Source: Paenibacillus faecis (GTDB lineage Bacteria > Bacillota > Bacilli > Paenibacillales > Paenibacillaceae). Taken from it: a DNA stretch of 64,000 bases. Positions 19,735 through 27,848 of the stretch are shown piece after piece; the first letter of the stretch is position 1; each line of letters begins with the position of its first letter. The translations under genes were made by a program, and so were the position numbers. The notes below the pieces were generated by a model. The model did no database searches, had not been told where the DNA came from, and saw only the letters and a program-made list of their open reading frames with translations. The stretch spans positions 572,202 through 636,201 of the forward strand of contig NZ_VSDO01000004.1 of assembly GCF_008084145.1 (NCBI RefSeq), read 5' to 3'.

Positions 19735-20330
19735 CGCCCCACCTTCTAATGGCCCTTACTCGCCCGGTGTTAGCGGCCGTTTGAGGCGCTATTTCGGTCC
19801 GAACGGGCTCCGCCGGAAAAATAGCGGTCAAAAAAGCACTGACGTTGCATTAAACCTCTGCAATCTTCCTTGCCGCCCGTCATAATAGCGGCGTTTTGGG
19901 CCGTTATTTCGGCCCGATTCGCTTTCGCGGGTAAAATAGCGGTCAAAAACGGCCTTATTTTTCTGGCGTGAGCTCAAAAATCCGGTTTTTGCCCGACTTT
20001 CTCTAAAATAAGGCCCCAAATGACCTCTATTTCACACCGAAAAGCCAAATTCGACAAAATAGCGCCTCAAATGACCGTTATTTACCCGTCCGGCTCAAAG
20101 GGAGGCTGTTACAGCCGCTAGTCCTCTCAGGTTAATGCAACGCTAGCGGTCAAAAAGGGCCTTATTCTCCGCCCCGGGCCGCGAAATCGGGTTTTGGTCC
20201 ACTTTGGCTCAAATAAGACCCCAAAAGTCCGCGATTCCATGCCAGCGAGCCCAATTCGACAAATAACGCCGCAAAAGACCCTTATTCATCTTCCTGACTT
20301 CAAAAGACACCCCATTTACTTTTTTAACGG
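19735..20330. repeat. Cluster of AATAGCGG/CGCTATT palindrome-type repeats
   Basis: About 600 bp without a credible gene, holding many short related motifs: GGCGCTATTTCGG, AAAATAGCGGTCAAAAA (twice), AATAGCGGCGTTTTGG, GGCCGTTATTTCGG, AAAATAGCGCCTCAAATGACC, and CTAGCGGTCAAAAAGGGCC. Units alternate orientation, and ATAAGGCCCCAAA-type spacers recur. Related copies lie at 43.4-43.6, 47.0-47.1 and 58.0-58.7 kb. Confidence 0.75.
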
Positions 20331-20401
20331 CAATTTGTCCGAATTAGGTTATAATTGAATTTAATACATAAATGAAATCGAGATGAAAGTGATAAATCGC
20401 C

Positions 20402-21133
20402 ATGATGCTACTGACATCTATTATCGTAATGCTCGCCGGGTATGCGCTTGGCGCATGCTGGAGAGCGGTCGGCCTTCGTCCGCCCCGGGCCGCGGAGCCG
20501 CCCGTACAGCCCCTCGCTCGCCCTTCTTCGGATTCGCCCCAAGGCGATTCACCGGATCGCAAGCGCCGGCAGGACGGGCCGCGAAAAATCCGGTTTTTCC
20601 GCGGCTTCCCCGCAGTTGAACTGGCGACGGCGCTGTTGTTCCTGTGGGCGTATGTCCGGTTCGGGCTGACGGGCGAAGCGCTGATCGGGGCGGCGCTGGT
20701 CAGCCTCAGCGTCATCGTGACGGTGAGCGACCTGCGGTTCAGACGGATACCGAACAAGGTATTGCTGGCCTTTTTGCCGGTGCTGGTTGTGCTTCGACTG
20801 ATGTTTCCGCTGGGGCCGATCTGGAACCATCTGCTCGGTGCCTTCCTCGGCCTCGGCGCGCTTATGACGATCGCCTGGCTGACGCGGGGGATCGGGATGG
20901 GGGATGTCAAGCTGTTCGCCCTGTTGGGTTGGACTGTAGGTTTACCATACGTTATAGCGGCCTTTGTGCTGGCTTTTGTTATGGGAAGCCTGGCTGGCGG
21001 CATACTATGGGCGACAGGCCGGCTGTCCGCTCAACCATCGATCCCTTTTGCGCCATGCCTGGCGGCCGGAACGCTTGCGGCTTTCGGATACGGAGCGCCG
21101 ATCATCCAGGGCGCCTTGACGCTTTTCCACTAA
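20402..21133 (+). CDS. Prepilin peptidase-like membrane protease (A24 family)
   Basis: Aspartic protease-fold membrane protein of the type IV prepilin peptidase family. Both catalytic Asp motifs are present: D110 in VSDLRFRRIPN and D168 in GIGMGDVKLFALLG. The N terminus keeps a trace of the long-form enzyme (LAGYALGACWRAV), but the CxxC methyltransferase-domain motifs are absent and a polar Pro/Ser/Arg linker (residues 25-68) takes their place. 243 residues with about six helices. No pilin or secretion genes are nearby, so its substrates are unclear. Start ATG at 20402 (or 20405) has only a weak ribosome site. Confidence 0.75.
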   Translation: MMLLTSIIVMLAGYALGACWRAVGLRPPRAAEPPVQPLARPSSDSPQGDSPDRKRRQDGPRKIRFFRGFPAVELATALLFLWAYVRFGLTGEALIGAALVSLSVIVTVSDLRFRRIPNKVLLAFLPVLVVLRLMFPLGPIWNHLLGAFLGLGALMTIAWLTRGIGMGDVKLFALLGWTVGLPYVIAAFVLAFVMGSLAGGILWATGRLSAQPSIPFAPCLAAGTLAAFGYGAPIIQGALTLFH

Positions 21134-21159
21134 ATGGGCTCGCGCATCGGGGACGATTT

Positions 21160-21187
21160 TGATACTTTTTTCGACCAGTCCCGTATA
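21160..21187 (+). promoter_or_regulatory. Sigma-W-type (ECF) promoter for the NfeD/paraslipin operon
   Basis: TGATAC at 21160-21165, a T-rich start of the spacer, exactly 16 bp, then CGTATA at 21182-21187. This matches the Bacillus sigma-W consensus TGAAAC-N16-CGTA with one mismatch. NfeD/SPFH operons are known sigma-W targets. Confidence 0.75.
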
Positions 21188-21224
21188 TATAACTATAATG
21201 CGGAAAGGTGGTGCATCTGACGGT

Positions 21225-21659
21225 ATGGATGCATGGGTACTTTGGTTGATAGCCGCAGGCATTTTATTGGTTTTGGAAATGGTTACGCTGACATTTTATC
21301 TGCTCTGGCTTTGTGTGGGTACAGTTGTTGCCGCAGCGGTTTCCTGGTTCGCCCCGGAAGCGTACCTGGCGCAGGTCGTCGCGGGGTGTCTGGTGGCTTT
21401 GGTGCTTACGGTTTTTACGAAGCCGATTTCGCGAAAGTTTCGGGCCGCCAAAGGGTATGAGGATACCGGCATCGAACTGGTAGGTAGAGAGGGGATTGTG
21501 GTCGAACCGATCGAACAAGGACAGTATGGAATCGTCAAAGTGGGAGGAGACACCTGGAGCGCCACCTCGACCCAAACCTTGGGGAGAGACGAGCGGGTCC
21601 GAGTGCTCAGACGAAGCAGTACCATTATCGAAGTAGAACGATGGGAGGAATTTATTTAA
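21225..21659 (+). CDS. NfeD-family membrane protein
   Basis: Short NfeD protein: membrane helices at the N terminus (about residues 5-65) and a C-terminal OB-fold domain (GREGIVVEPIEQGQYGIVKVGG and onward). NfeD proteins pair with stomatin-like SPFH proteins in membrane-stress operons, as here. I choose the ATG at 21225 because the sigma-W-type promoter would start transcription near 21193, downstream of the longest frame start, and GAAAGGTGG lies upstream. An in-frame ATG at 21198 is the alternative. 144 residues. Its stop overlaps the next ATG (TAATG), implying coupled translation. Confidence 0.85.
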   Translation: MDAWVLWLIAAGILLVLEMVTLTFYLLWLCVGTVVAAAVSWFAPEAYLAQVVAGCLVALVLTVFTKPISRKFRAAKGYEDTGIELVGREGIVVEPIEQGQYGIVKVGGDTWSATSTQTLGRDERVRVLRRSSTIIEVERWEEFI

Positions 21660-22591
21660 TGCAATGGGCCATTATTGCCGTTATTGTCGTAGTCGTAGTC
21701 GTATTTATTTCGTTGACCGTCAAAATCGTGCCGCAGCAGCGGGTGGGAGTCGTTGAGCGGCTCGGGAAGTTCAACCGGCTGTTGACGCCGGGGCTTAACA
21801 TCTTGATCCCGGTCATCGACCAGGTCCGCTTGTACCATGATTTGCGGATCCAGCAGGCGAACGTTCCGCCGCAAACCGTAATCACCAAGGATAATGTGCA
21901 GGTGCAGATCGATACGATTATCTTCTATCAAGTGGTCGGACCGGAGCAAGCCACTTACGGTATTTCCGATTACGTGTACGGGGTCCGCAATATCACGACG
22001 GCGACCCTGCGTCAAATTATCGGTAAGATGGAGCTGGACGAAACCTTGTCCGGACGCGAGAAAATTTCGACCGATATCCGGATTGCCCTGGACGAAGCCA
22101 CCGAAAAATGGGGCGTGCGGATCGAACGCGTCGAAGTCATCGACATCAAGCCGCCGCTGGATATTCAGGAAGCGATGGATAAACAAATGAAAGCCGAACG
22201 GAACAAGCGGGCGATGATCCTGGAGGCCGAGGCGGCCAAGCAGGATATGATTTTGCGGGCCGAAGGGGATAAGCAGAGTAAAATCCTGAAGGCCGAAGGG
22301 GACAAGGAAGCGCGCATCCGCGAGGCGGAAGGTTTGCGCCAGGCGCAGGAGCTGGAAGCGCTCGGTGAAGCCAAAGCGATTCAGGCCGTGGCCGAAGCCG
22401 AGCAGGCGCGGATCGAGATGCTGCGTAACGCGGCGCTCAATGAGCAGGTCCTGGCGTACCAATCCTTTGAAGCATTGAAGGAAGTAGCCAAAGGTCCGGC
22501 GAACAAAGTGTTCCTTCCTTCCAATGCGATCGAAACGCTGGGCAGCATCGGGGCGATCGGCGAACTTTTCAAAGGCAAGGACGGAAAATAA
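21659..22591 (+). CDS. SPFH/band 7 stomatin-like protein (paraslipin, QmcA type)
   Basis: Membrane-anchored scaffold protein of the stomatin/prohibitin/flotillin superfamily. One N-terminal helix (residues 3-24), then the band 7 domain (VVERLGKFNRLLTPGLNILIP to about 190), then an Ala/Glu/Lys-rich coiled coil (about 180-280) with repeated EAEGDK-type segments. 310 residues fits paraslipins; it is not a FloT-type flotillin. Start ATG at 21659 follows GGGAGGA and overlaps the NfeD stop by one base. Both are under the sigma-W-type promoter, so a role in membrane stress is inferred. Confidence 0.88.
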   Translation: MQWAIIAVIVVVVVVFISLTVKIVPQQRVGVVERLGKFNRLLTPGLNILIPVIDQVRLYHDLRIQQANVPPQTVITKDNVQVQIDTIIFYQVVGPEQATYGISDYVYGVRNITTATLRQIIGKMELDETLSGREKISTDIRIALDEATEKWGVRIERVEVIDIKPPLDIQEAMDKQMKAERNKRAMILEAEAAKQDMILRAEGDKQSKILKAEGDKEARIREAEGLRQAQELEALGEAKAIQAVAEAEQARIEMLRNAALNEQVLAYQSFEALKEVAKGPANKVFLPSNAIETLGSIGAIGELFKGKDGK

Positions 22592-22603
22592 GGTGTTGTT
22601 TGT

Positions 22604-22646
22604 CCCCCCTCCAACCACTCTATAGGTGGTTGGAGGGGGGATTTTT
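22604..22646 (+). terminator. Terminator after the NfeD/paraslipin operon
   Basis: CCCCCCTCCAACCAC (22604-22618) pairs perfectly with GTGGTTGGAGGGGGG (22626-22640), followed by ATTTTT. Confidence 0.92.
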
Positions 22647-22736
22647 AGACATCCTAGTAGGAGAAAAAAGAGAAGACACTTCGTCAAATCGCCTAGCGCA
22701 TCTCCAATATTTCCAACTTTCGAACACTTCCAACCT

Positions 22737-22955
22737 TCCGGCTCCAAAAAGGTGCAAATCTGCAGGCATTTCGGCCGATTATCGAGGGGATGCGAAAAAA
22801 GATGCAAATCTGCAGGTATTTCTAGCGATTTTAGAGAAATGAGCCAGTTTCATCTAAAACTCCTGCAGAATTGCAGGAATTTTCATTTTTTTGCTCCGAA
22901 CAAGAAAAAAACATGCACATTTGCAGGAATTCTTAACAAGGTTGTCTGATGGGCT
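22737..22955 (+). repeat. Dispersed modular repeat, copy 2
   Basis: Same four-module order as the copy near 5.9 kb: GTGCAAATCTGCAGG, about 50 bp later ATGCAAATCTGCAGG, then CCTGCAGAATTGCAGG, then ATGCACATTTGCAGG, ending in CAAGGTTGTCTGATGGG. It directly follows a terminator, as copy 1 does. Confidence 0.85.
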
Positions 22956-22993
22956 TCATCATAGATCTTAACCTTGAAAAAAGCCAGAAACTA

Positions 22994-23037
22994 ACAAAGC
23001 CCTTTCGACTTCCTCATGAGAAGCGAAAGGGCTTTGT
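22994..23037. terminator. Bidirectional hairpin terminator
   Basis: ACAAAGCCCTTTCG (22994-23007) pairs with CGAAAGGGCTTTGT (23024-23037). It lies between the copy 2 repeat and the convergent PspA gene and can end transcription of the latter. Confidence 0.7.
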
Positions 23038-23098
23038 TGGTTTTGCTATATGCGGTACCGGTCAGGAAGGGGGGGAGTTAGAGTCCCGGCCTCGCTTC

Positions 23099-23776
23099 CT
23101 ATTCGCTCTTGCGGGAATCCAGTTGCTCCTTCATCCGCCGCAGTTCCTCGTTCACGGCTGCATCTTCGGACGATCCCACCGCTTGCGGGGACTTTCCGGC
23201 AGGAAAGGTGCGGCCGGAGAGCTGTGAGCCGGCTTCCCACTCGAGGATTTTCTCCTCCATCCGCTCGAAGCCCCGGGCCGCCGCGCCGTAATCCAGGCCG
23301 TGGCTGATATTCGGACGGGCTATTTGCTCCCGTTCCTCGACTTTACGGGCCCGTGCGGCCAACTCGTTGCGTTTCTCTTTCAGCCGGGCATATTCCTCTT
23401 TGCCTTCTTGCAGACGGAACTCCAGCTCGGTCACTCGCTCTCTGGCGTCCGCGGCTTCGGCGGCGTATTGCTGCGCTTGCTCTTCATAGCGGATTTTAGC
23501 CGCCGTCGCCGCTCTTGCCGCGGCTTCGTCCCCGGCTTCCAGCGCGGACAAGGCCCGCACCTCGCTTTGCTTGGCATTTGCCGCAGCATCCTCGCTTTGG
23601 CGCTCGCGGACGCTTGCGTTCATCCGCTGCTCTCTCAGCATATTTTCCGCGATGTGGAGGTCTTCCTCCAGGTTCCGCAAATACTGGCCGGTCATCAACA
23701 CCGGATCCTCAAGTTTATTTAGTGCTTCATGCAGGGACGCTTTTGTAATATTGGCGATACGGTTGAACAGACTCAT
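23099..23776 (-). CDS. PspA/IM30 (LiaH-like) envelope stress protein
   Basis: Peripheral membrane protein of the PspA/IM30/Vipp1 family that assembles into scaffolds on stressed membranes. Nearly all of its 225 residues are predicted alpha-helical coiled coil; the N-terminal MSLFNRIANITKASLHEALNK matches the amphipathic helix 0/1 region of the family. ATG at 23776 has GGAGAG 8 nt upstream. It lies 48 nt downstream of a PspC-domain gene in the same direction, so the pair is probably one stress operon. The C terminus is slightly extended and charged. Confidence 0.9.
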   Translation of the reverse strand: MSLFNRIANITKASLHEALNKLEDPVLMTGQYLRNLEEDLHIAENMLREQRMNASVRERQSEDAAANAKQSEVRALSALEAGDEAAARAATAAKIRYEEQAQQYAAEAADARERVTELEFRLQEGKEEYARLKEKRNELAARARKVEEREQIARPNISHGLDYGAAARGFERMEEKILEWEAGSQLSGRTFPAGKSPQAVGSSEDAAVNEELRRMKEQLDSRKSE

Positions 23777-23824
23777 TTGGGATTCTCTCCTTTGAATTTG
23801 GAATGGAAAATGCAAGTTTTATGC

Positions 23825-24049
23825 TTAGTAATGGGTAAACGGTTCGTCGTAACCGAATCCGCCGATCGGCTCTTTCGGAACGATCAAGCTGGCGACCAGA
23901 TACAAGGCAATGGTGGTACCTAAACTGCACAGGGCTACTACGACCGCAATCAGCCGGACGATGGTCGGGTCGGTCCCGAAGAACCGCGCAATCCCTCCGC
24001 ACAGGCCGCTGATCTGCTTATCGGTGACTGAACGATACAATTTTCTCAT
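23825..24049 (-). CDS. PspC-domain small membrane protein
   Basis: 74-residue protein with the PspC signature at the N terminus (LYRSVTDKQISGLCGGIARFFG) and one long hydrophobic segment (residues 31-56). PspC proteins work with PspA in membrane stress signalling. AAGGGAG lies upstream of the ATG. It is the first gene of the two-gene operon with PspA. The 240-bp gap before the divergent oxidoreductase gene must hold its promoter, which I cannot identify with confidence. Confidence 0.88.
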   Translation of the reverse strand: MRKLYRSVTDKQISGLCGGIARFFGTDPTIVRLIAVVVALCSLGTTIALYLVASLIVPKEPIGGFGYDEPFTHY

Positions 24050-24298
24050 GATTTAAAAACTCCCTTTCTTTGTATGTGATGGTGAATTTGTTTTCATATC
24101 CGTCGTTGATGTCTTTATTGTAGCTGGATTCCGGGTGCGGGATAACGGGCCTGAGGCGGTTTGTGAACTGGACCTTGGTCGGGTCCCCGTCTCGGTCAGG
24201 GGGCTGGGAGGTCATATTTCAGGGAGGTTTTCGCGTAGTATAACCATAAGTTAAAATCCTTTGCTGCTGCGAGGTATTCACGAAAGGAAGTGCGGGGA

Positions 24299-24853
24299 AT
24301 GAGCATTTTGGTATTGCAAGGAAGCACGCGGGAAAACGGAAACACGGAGCAATTGGTCCGCCTGGCGCTGGAGGGGATTTCTTACCGGGAAATTGCGCTT
24401 CGGGACAAGTGGATCTTGCCCATTCGGGATCAGAGGCACGAGGAAGGCGGATTTGACGCCGTGGATGACGATTACGACGATGTGATTTTGGAGGTCCTTC
24501 GGCATGAAACGCTCGTCTTTGCCACCCCGGTTTATTGGTACGGCGTTTCGGGCGTGATGAAAAACTTCATCGACCGATGGTCGCAAAGCTTGCGTGATCC
24601 CCGTTTCGATTTTAAGCAGGTGATGTCCCAGAAGAAGGCTTATGTCATCGTTACCGGCGGGGATAACCCCCGGATTAAGGCGCTGCCGCTCATTCAACAG
24701 CTGAAGTATACGTTCGACTTTGTCGGTATGCCGTTGGAAGGGTATTTGATCGGCAAGGCGAGCAAGCCGGCGGAGATTCTGAAGGATACCAGGGCGGTCC
24801 GTGAGGCCGGCTGGTTGAACGCCAGTTTGCAGTCCCAGGTAATCCCCAGTTAA
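24299..24853 (+). CDS. Flavodoxin-fold NAD(P)H-dependent oxidoreductase
   Basis: FMN-binding reductase of the flavodoxin-like fold. The FMN phosphate loop is QGSTRENGNTEQLV at about residues 7-20, and the second flavin loop is ATPVYWYGVSGVMKNFIDRW near 79-98. 184 residues is the usual size. ATG at 24299 has AAAGGAAG 8 nt upstream; a GTG at 24290 would overlap that site and is rejected. It is monocistronic. Physiological substrate unknown; quinone or azo reduction is typical of the family. Confidence 0.85.
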   Translation: MSILVLQGSTRENGNTEQLVRLALEGISYREIALRDKWILPIRDQRHEEGGFDAVDDDYDDVILEVLRHETLVFATPVYWYGVSGVMKNFIDRWSQSLRDPRFDFKQVMSQKKAYVIVTGGDNPRIKALPLIQQLKYTFDFVGMPLEGYLIGKASKPAEILKDTRAVREAGWLNASLQSQVIPS

Positions 24854-25060
24854 ATGCATTCCTGAAAGTATCTTGCCCTACGTCATCAGAAATTCATGGG
24901 GGACGATCCGTGCGGTTTGGGCGGGTGTCTCCCGTATTTTTTTAGCGAATATACGTCAGGGACGTTTTTCTTATATTGCTTTAACATAGGAGGATTATAG
25001 TTAAGGGATGGATAATATCTAGGGGAGCAAAAAATAACCTACTAAGGGGAGAACAATCCA

Positions 25061-25798
25061 TTGCCTAAACTCATTAATTTTGCGCACCGCGGAGCCGCGG
25101 GGCATCGGCCGGAAAACACGATGGCTTCCTTTACTTACGCCCTGGAGCTTGGAGCTACCGGGATCGAGACGGATGTACAGATGACGAAGGACGGGCACCT
25201 GGTCCTGATTCACGATGAAACCTTGAAGCGGACGGCAGGTACGCCGGAGTGGGTCAAGGATTTGACGCTGGACGAAATTCGCACCCGAGACGCGGGAGCT
25301 TGGTATCATGAGGATTTTAAAGGGGAGAAAATTCCTACGCTCGAAGAGCTGCTGGAGCTAACCCAAGGGACCGATACGGTGGTCAACCTGGAATTGAAGA
25401 ACGGGGCGGTGCTCTATCCCGAGATCGAGCGGAAACTCATCGAGACCGTAAGAAAATACAAGATGTCGGAACAGGTCGTCATCTCCAGTTTCAATCACTA
25501 TTCCTTGTTCGAGTGCAAAAAGATCGCTCCGGAAATTCGCACGGGAATTCTGTACGGGGAAGGCTTGTACGAGCCCTGGGCTTACGCCAAGACCGTAAAG
25601 GCCGACGCGCTTCACGCTTTCCATATGGCCGTCCGCCCGGAATTCGTCTCCGCGGCGGCGGCGGCGGGCATCGTTTATCATCCGTTCACGGTCAACGACA
25701 AAGAGCTGATGTCCAAGATGATCGAAGCGGGCGTAGCCGGGATTATCACGGACTATCCGGACCGGTTAAACGAACTGTTGAACGCCGAAAGGAAGTGA
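25061..25798 (+). CDS. glpQ: Glycerophosphodiester phosphodiesterase
   Basis: Hydrolyses glycerophosphodiesters to glycerol-3-phosphate and an alcohol. Family hallmarks: FAHRGAAGHRPENT (catalytic H9 and metal-binding E), IETDVQMTKDG and IHDETLKRTAG (second catalytic His). 245 residues and no signal peptide make it a cytoplasmic UgpQ-like form. The TTG start follows AAGGGGAGA. The MFS gene begins 4 nt after its stop, so they are one operon, suggesting that the carrier may import its substrate or remove a product (inference). Confidence 0.9.
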   Translation: MPKLINFAHRGAAGHRPENTMASFTYALELGATGIETDVQMTKDGHLVLIHDETLKRTAGTPEWVKDLTLDEIRTRDAGAWYHEDFKGEKIPTLEELLELTQGTDTVVNLELKNGAVLYPEIERKLIETVRKYKMSEQVVISSFNHYSLFECKKIAPEIRTGILYGEGLYEPWAYAKTVKADALHAFHMAVRPEFVSAAAAAGIVYHPFTVNDKELMSKMIEAGVAGIITDYPDRLNELLNAERK

Positions 25799-25802
25799 AC
25801 GG

Positions 25803-27017
25803 ATGAGGAAAACATGGCTGCTGGGACTTGGCTTTTTCAGCATCAGCCTGACTTGGGCGCTTTACAACGCCTTCGTGCCGCTCTTTCTCGATCACTATTT
25901 GACAAGCGCGGCCCTGATTGGGTTTATGATGACGATCGACAATTACTTTGCGATGTTTCTGCAGCCATGGATTGGGCACCGGAGCGACAAAACCCGGACG
26001 CGGTTCGGCCGTCGGATGCCGTATCTTCTGATCGGGATGCCGCTCGGCGCCGTCTTCGCGGCACTGATTCCTTTACACACCGGATTCGTGACCCTGGTGC
26101 TGTTTATGATGCTTATGAACCTGTCCATGAGCCTGTTCCGGGCCCCGACGGTGGCGCTTATGCCGGACATCACGCCGGAGAAGAACCGGACGCGGGCGAA
26201 CGGCATCATTAACTTTATGGGCGGCATCGGTTCGGTTCTGGCCTTTGGCGTAGGTTCGAAGCTGTACGGGATCGGCTCGTACGTACCGTTCCTGTTCGCG
26301 GGGATCACCATGCTGGTGTGTATGCTCGTCCTGAAAGCCGTGATCAAGGAGCCGGTGCTGCTGGAGTCTCCCGAGGCTTCCGCCAAATCGGCTCCAACGG
26401 TGCGGATCAAGGATCAGTTGGATAAGACGACGCTGTTTATCCTGGGCGCGATATTTTTCTGGTTTGTGGCGTACCAAGGCGTCGAGGCGCTGTTTACGCT
26501 ATACGGAACCAAGCATGCCGGAATGAGCGACAGCGAGGCTTCCTTCTCGCTGACCTTTTTCTCCTTGGCCTTCCTGCTGTTTGCGTTGCCCAGCGGCTGG
26601 CTGGGGGCCAGATTCGGCAAGAAAAAAATCATCATGATCGGCGTCGGCGGGCTTTTTCTCGTTTTCGGTTCGGTCGTCTTCGTGGAATCGGTGCTGCTGC
26701 TTAGAGTGCTGCTGATCATAGGCGGTATATTCTGGGCATGCATCAATATCAACTCGTACCCGTGGGTCATTTCGACCGGGAAGGAAGAGAGCATCGGAAC
26801 GCGTACGGGGATTTATTATTTAGTCTCTTCCCTGGCGGCCATCACGTCGCCGCCGCTGCTCGGCTGGGTGATCGATGCGTTCGGCTATCCCGCGCTGTTC
26901 GTCAGCGCTTCGGCCGGGCTGCTGCTGGCGTTTCTCTGCCTGCTCGGGGCGGGCGCCGGCGAGAGAGTGGGCGGTCATGATCCGTTGGACCAGGCGTCCG
27001 TCACAGCGGGAAAATAG
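25803..27017 (+). CDS. MFS transporter (SLC45/sugar-symporter-like)
   Basis: Twelve-helix major facilitator carrier, 404 residues. The N terminus ISLTWALYNAFVPLFLDHYL and the loop GHRSDKTRTRFGRRMPYLLIG resemble the sucrose/glycoside-cation symporter-type MFS members. AAAGGAAGTG ends in the previous gene stop and serves as ribosome site. Coupled to a glycerophosphodiesterase gene; a glycerophosphodiester or sugar could be the substrate, but nothing in the sequence settles this. A terminator follows. Confidence 0.82.
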   Translation: MRKTWLLGLGFFSISLTWALYNAFVPLFLDHYLTSAALIGFMMTIDNYFAMFLQPWIGHRSDKTRTRFGRRMPYLLIGMPLGAVFAALIPLHTGFVTLVLFMMLMNLSMSLFRAPTVALMPDITPEKNRTRANGIINFMGGIGSVLAFGVGSKLYGIGSYVPFLFAGITMLVCMLVLKAVIKEPVLLESPEASAKSAPTVRIKDQLDKTTLFILGAIFFWFVAYQGVEALFTLYGTKHAGMSDSEASFSLTFFSLAFLLFALPSGWLGARFGKKKIIMIGVGGLFLVFGSVVFVESVLLLRVLLIIGGIFWACININSYPWVISTGKEESIGTRTGIYYLVSSLAAITSPPLLGWVIDAFGYPALFVSASAGLLLAFLCLLGAGAGERVGGHDPLDQASVTAGK

Positions 27018-27020
27018 AAA

Positions 27021-27052
27021 AAATAGCTGGAGCCTGTCCAGCTATTTTTTGT
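27021..27052 (+). terminator. Terminator between convergent MFS and YcnI genes
   Basis: AAATAGCTGGA (27021-27031) pairs with TCCAGCTATTT (27037-27047); T run follows. The A-rich 5' side may let it work in both directions. Confidence 0.88.
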
Positions 27053-27068
27053 TTTGTTTGAGTTTTGG

Positions 27069-27800
27069 TTAAGATACTTTTTTGCGCGAGCGAAGCGCCG
27101 CAACCAAGGCGGCCAGAGAAAGGATCAGCGCTGCAATCGACAGGATCAGCGTGACGACTTCGGTGGAGGAGGAACCGGCATTTTGGCCGTCTCGGCCATC
27201 GGCCGTTGGAGCGGACTCGGTCCCGTCACCTGTACCAGCGCCGGTATTTCCGGCTTCTGCGCCGGTTGCTCCGGCCTCGTGGTCATGCCCATGGGCGGCC
27301 GCGTTTTCTTCGGCCGCTCCGGTCGCGTCCGCCGTCACCTTGGTGATCGAGTGCGGATTGTCGGAGCCTTCCTCCCCGTTCCATTCCACGATGCTGCCGT
27401 CGCTGTAGTACTGGAACGCGTCCCAGGCCAGGGCTGCATCGTTGTCCGGGTTTTTGCCGACGAATTCAAACTGCTGGAATTCGCCCGGCCCAATTCCTTC
27501 TCCTTCGGCCGTCCAAGTCACCACGGTGACCCGGCCGTCCTCGCCTTTCGTCAGTTCCACCTTCCATTCCGGAACGGGCCGATACTGTTTGAAATCGAGA
27601 TCCTCGGGGATTTTCAGGGCCACTTTGACGGTGGGGATGTCTTTTTCCACCGGCACTTTGATGCTGTAGGTTTCCCAGGCGCCCGGGGCCGAGGTTCCGG
27701 GTTTTACGGTGACGTGCGCGCTGGCCCACCCGGCAAACAATACACAGCCGAACAACATGACTGCAAAACTGAATGAAAAACGGGATATAAATGTTTTCAT
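27069..27800 (-). CDS. ycnI: YcnI-like copper-binding protein (DUF1775)
   Basis: Exported, membrane-anchored copper homeostasis protein. A signal peptide ends in GWASA, leaving a mature N terminus HVTVKPG whose first His is the known copper ligand of the family. The DUF1775 domain covers about residues 28-160; then a linker rich in Ala/Gly/Thr with HGHDHE (possible extra metal site), a C-terminal helix (LILSIAALILSLAALVAAL) and RSRKKVS. ATG at 27800 has AAGGAG 9 nt upstream. It lies 48 nt after ycnJ, matching the Bacillus order, although no YcnK repressor gene is present. Confidence 0.9.
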   Translation of the reverse strand: MKTFISRFSFSFAVMLFGCVLFAGWASAHVTVKPGTSAPGAWETYSIKVPVEKDIPTVKVALKIPEDLDFKQYRPVPEWKVELTKGEDGRVTVVTWTAEGEGIGPGEFQQFEFVGKNPDNDAALAWDAFQYYSDGSIVEWNGEEGSDNPHSITKVTADATGAAEENAAAHGHDHEAGATGAEAGNTGAGTGDGTESAPTADGRDGQNAGSSSTEVVTLILSIAALILSLAALVAALRSRKKVS

Positions 27801-27848
27801 GGAAACGAACTCCTTCTGTTTATGATGAAAAGTCAATGTATCCGAAGT

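Noticed and set aside
21659..22591. FloT/FloA flotillin
   Set aside because: Length, single N-terminal helix and the EAEGDK coiled coil match paraslipins (QmcA type) instead.
22626..22949. Cys/Lys-rich protein across repeat copy 2
   Set aside because: Similar residues appear in copy 3, but the first module is in another frame there and copy 1 has a stop, so similarity is only DNA-level.
24018..24215. 65-codon minus-strand ORF upstream of the PspC gene
   Set aside because: Overlaps the PspC start region out of frame and has no recognisable features.
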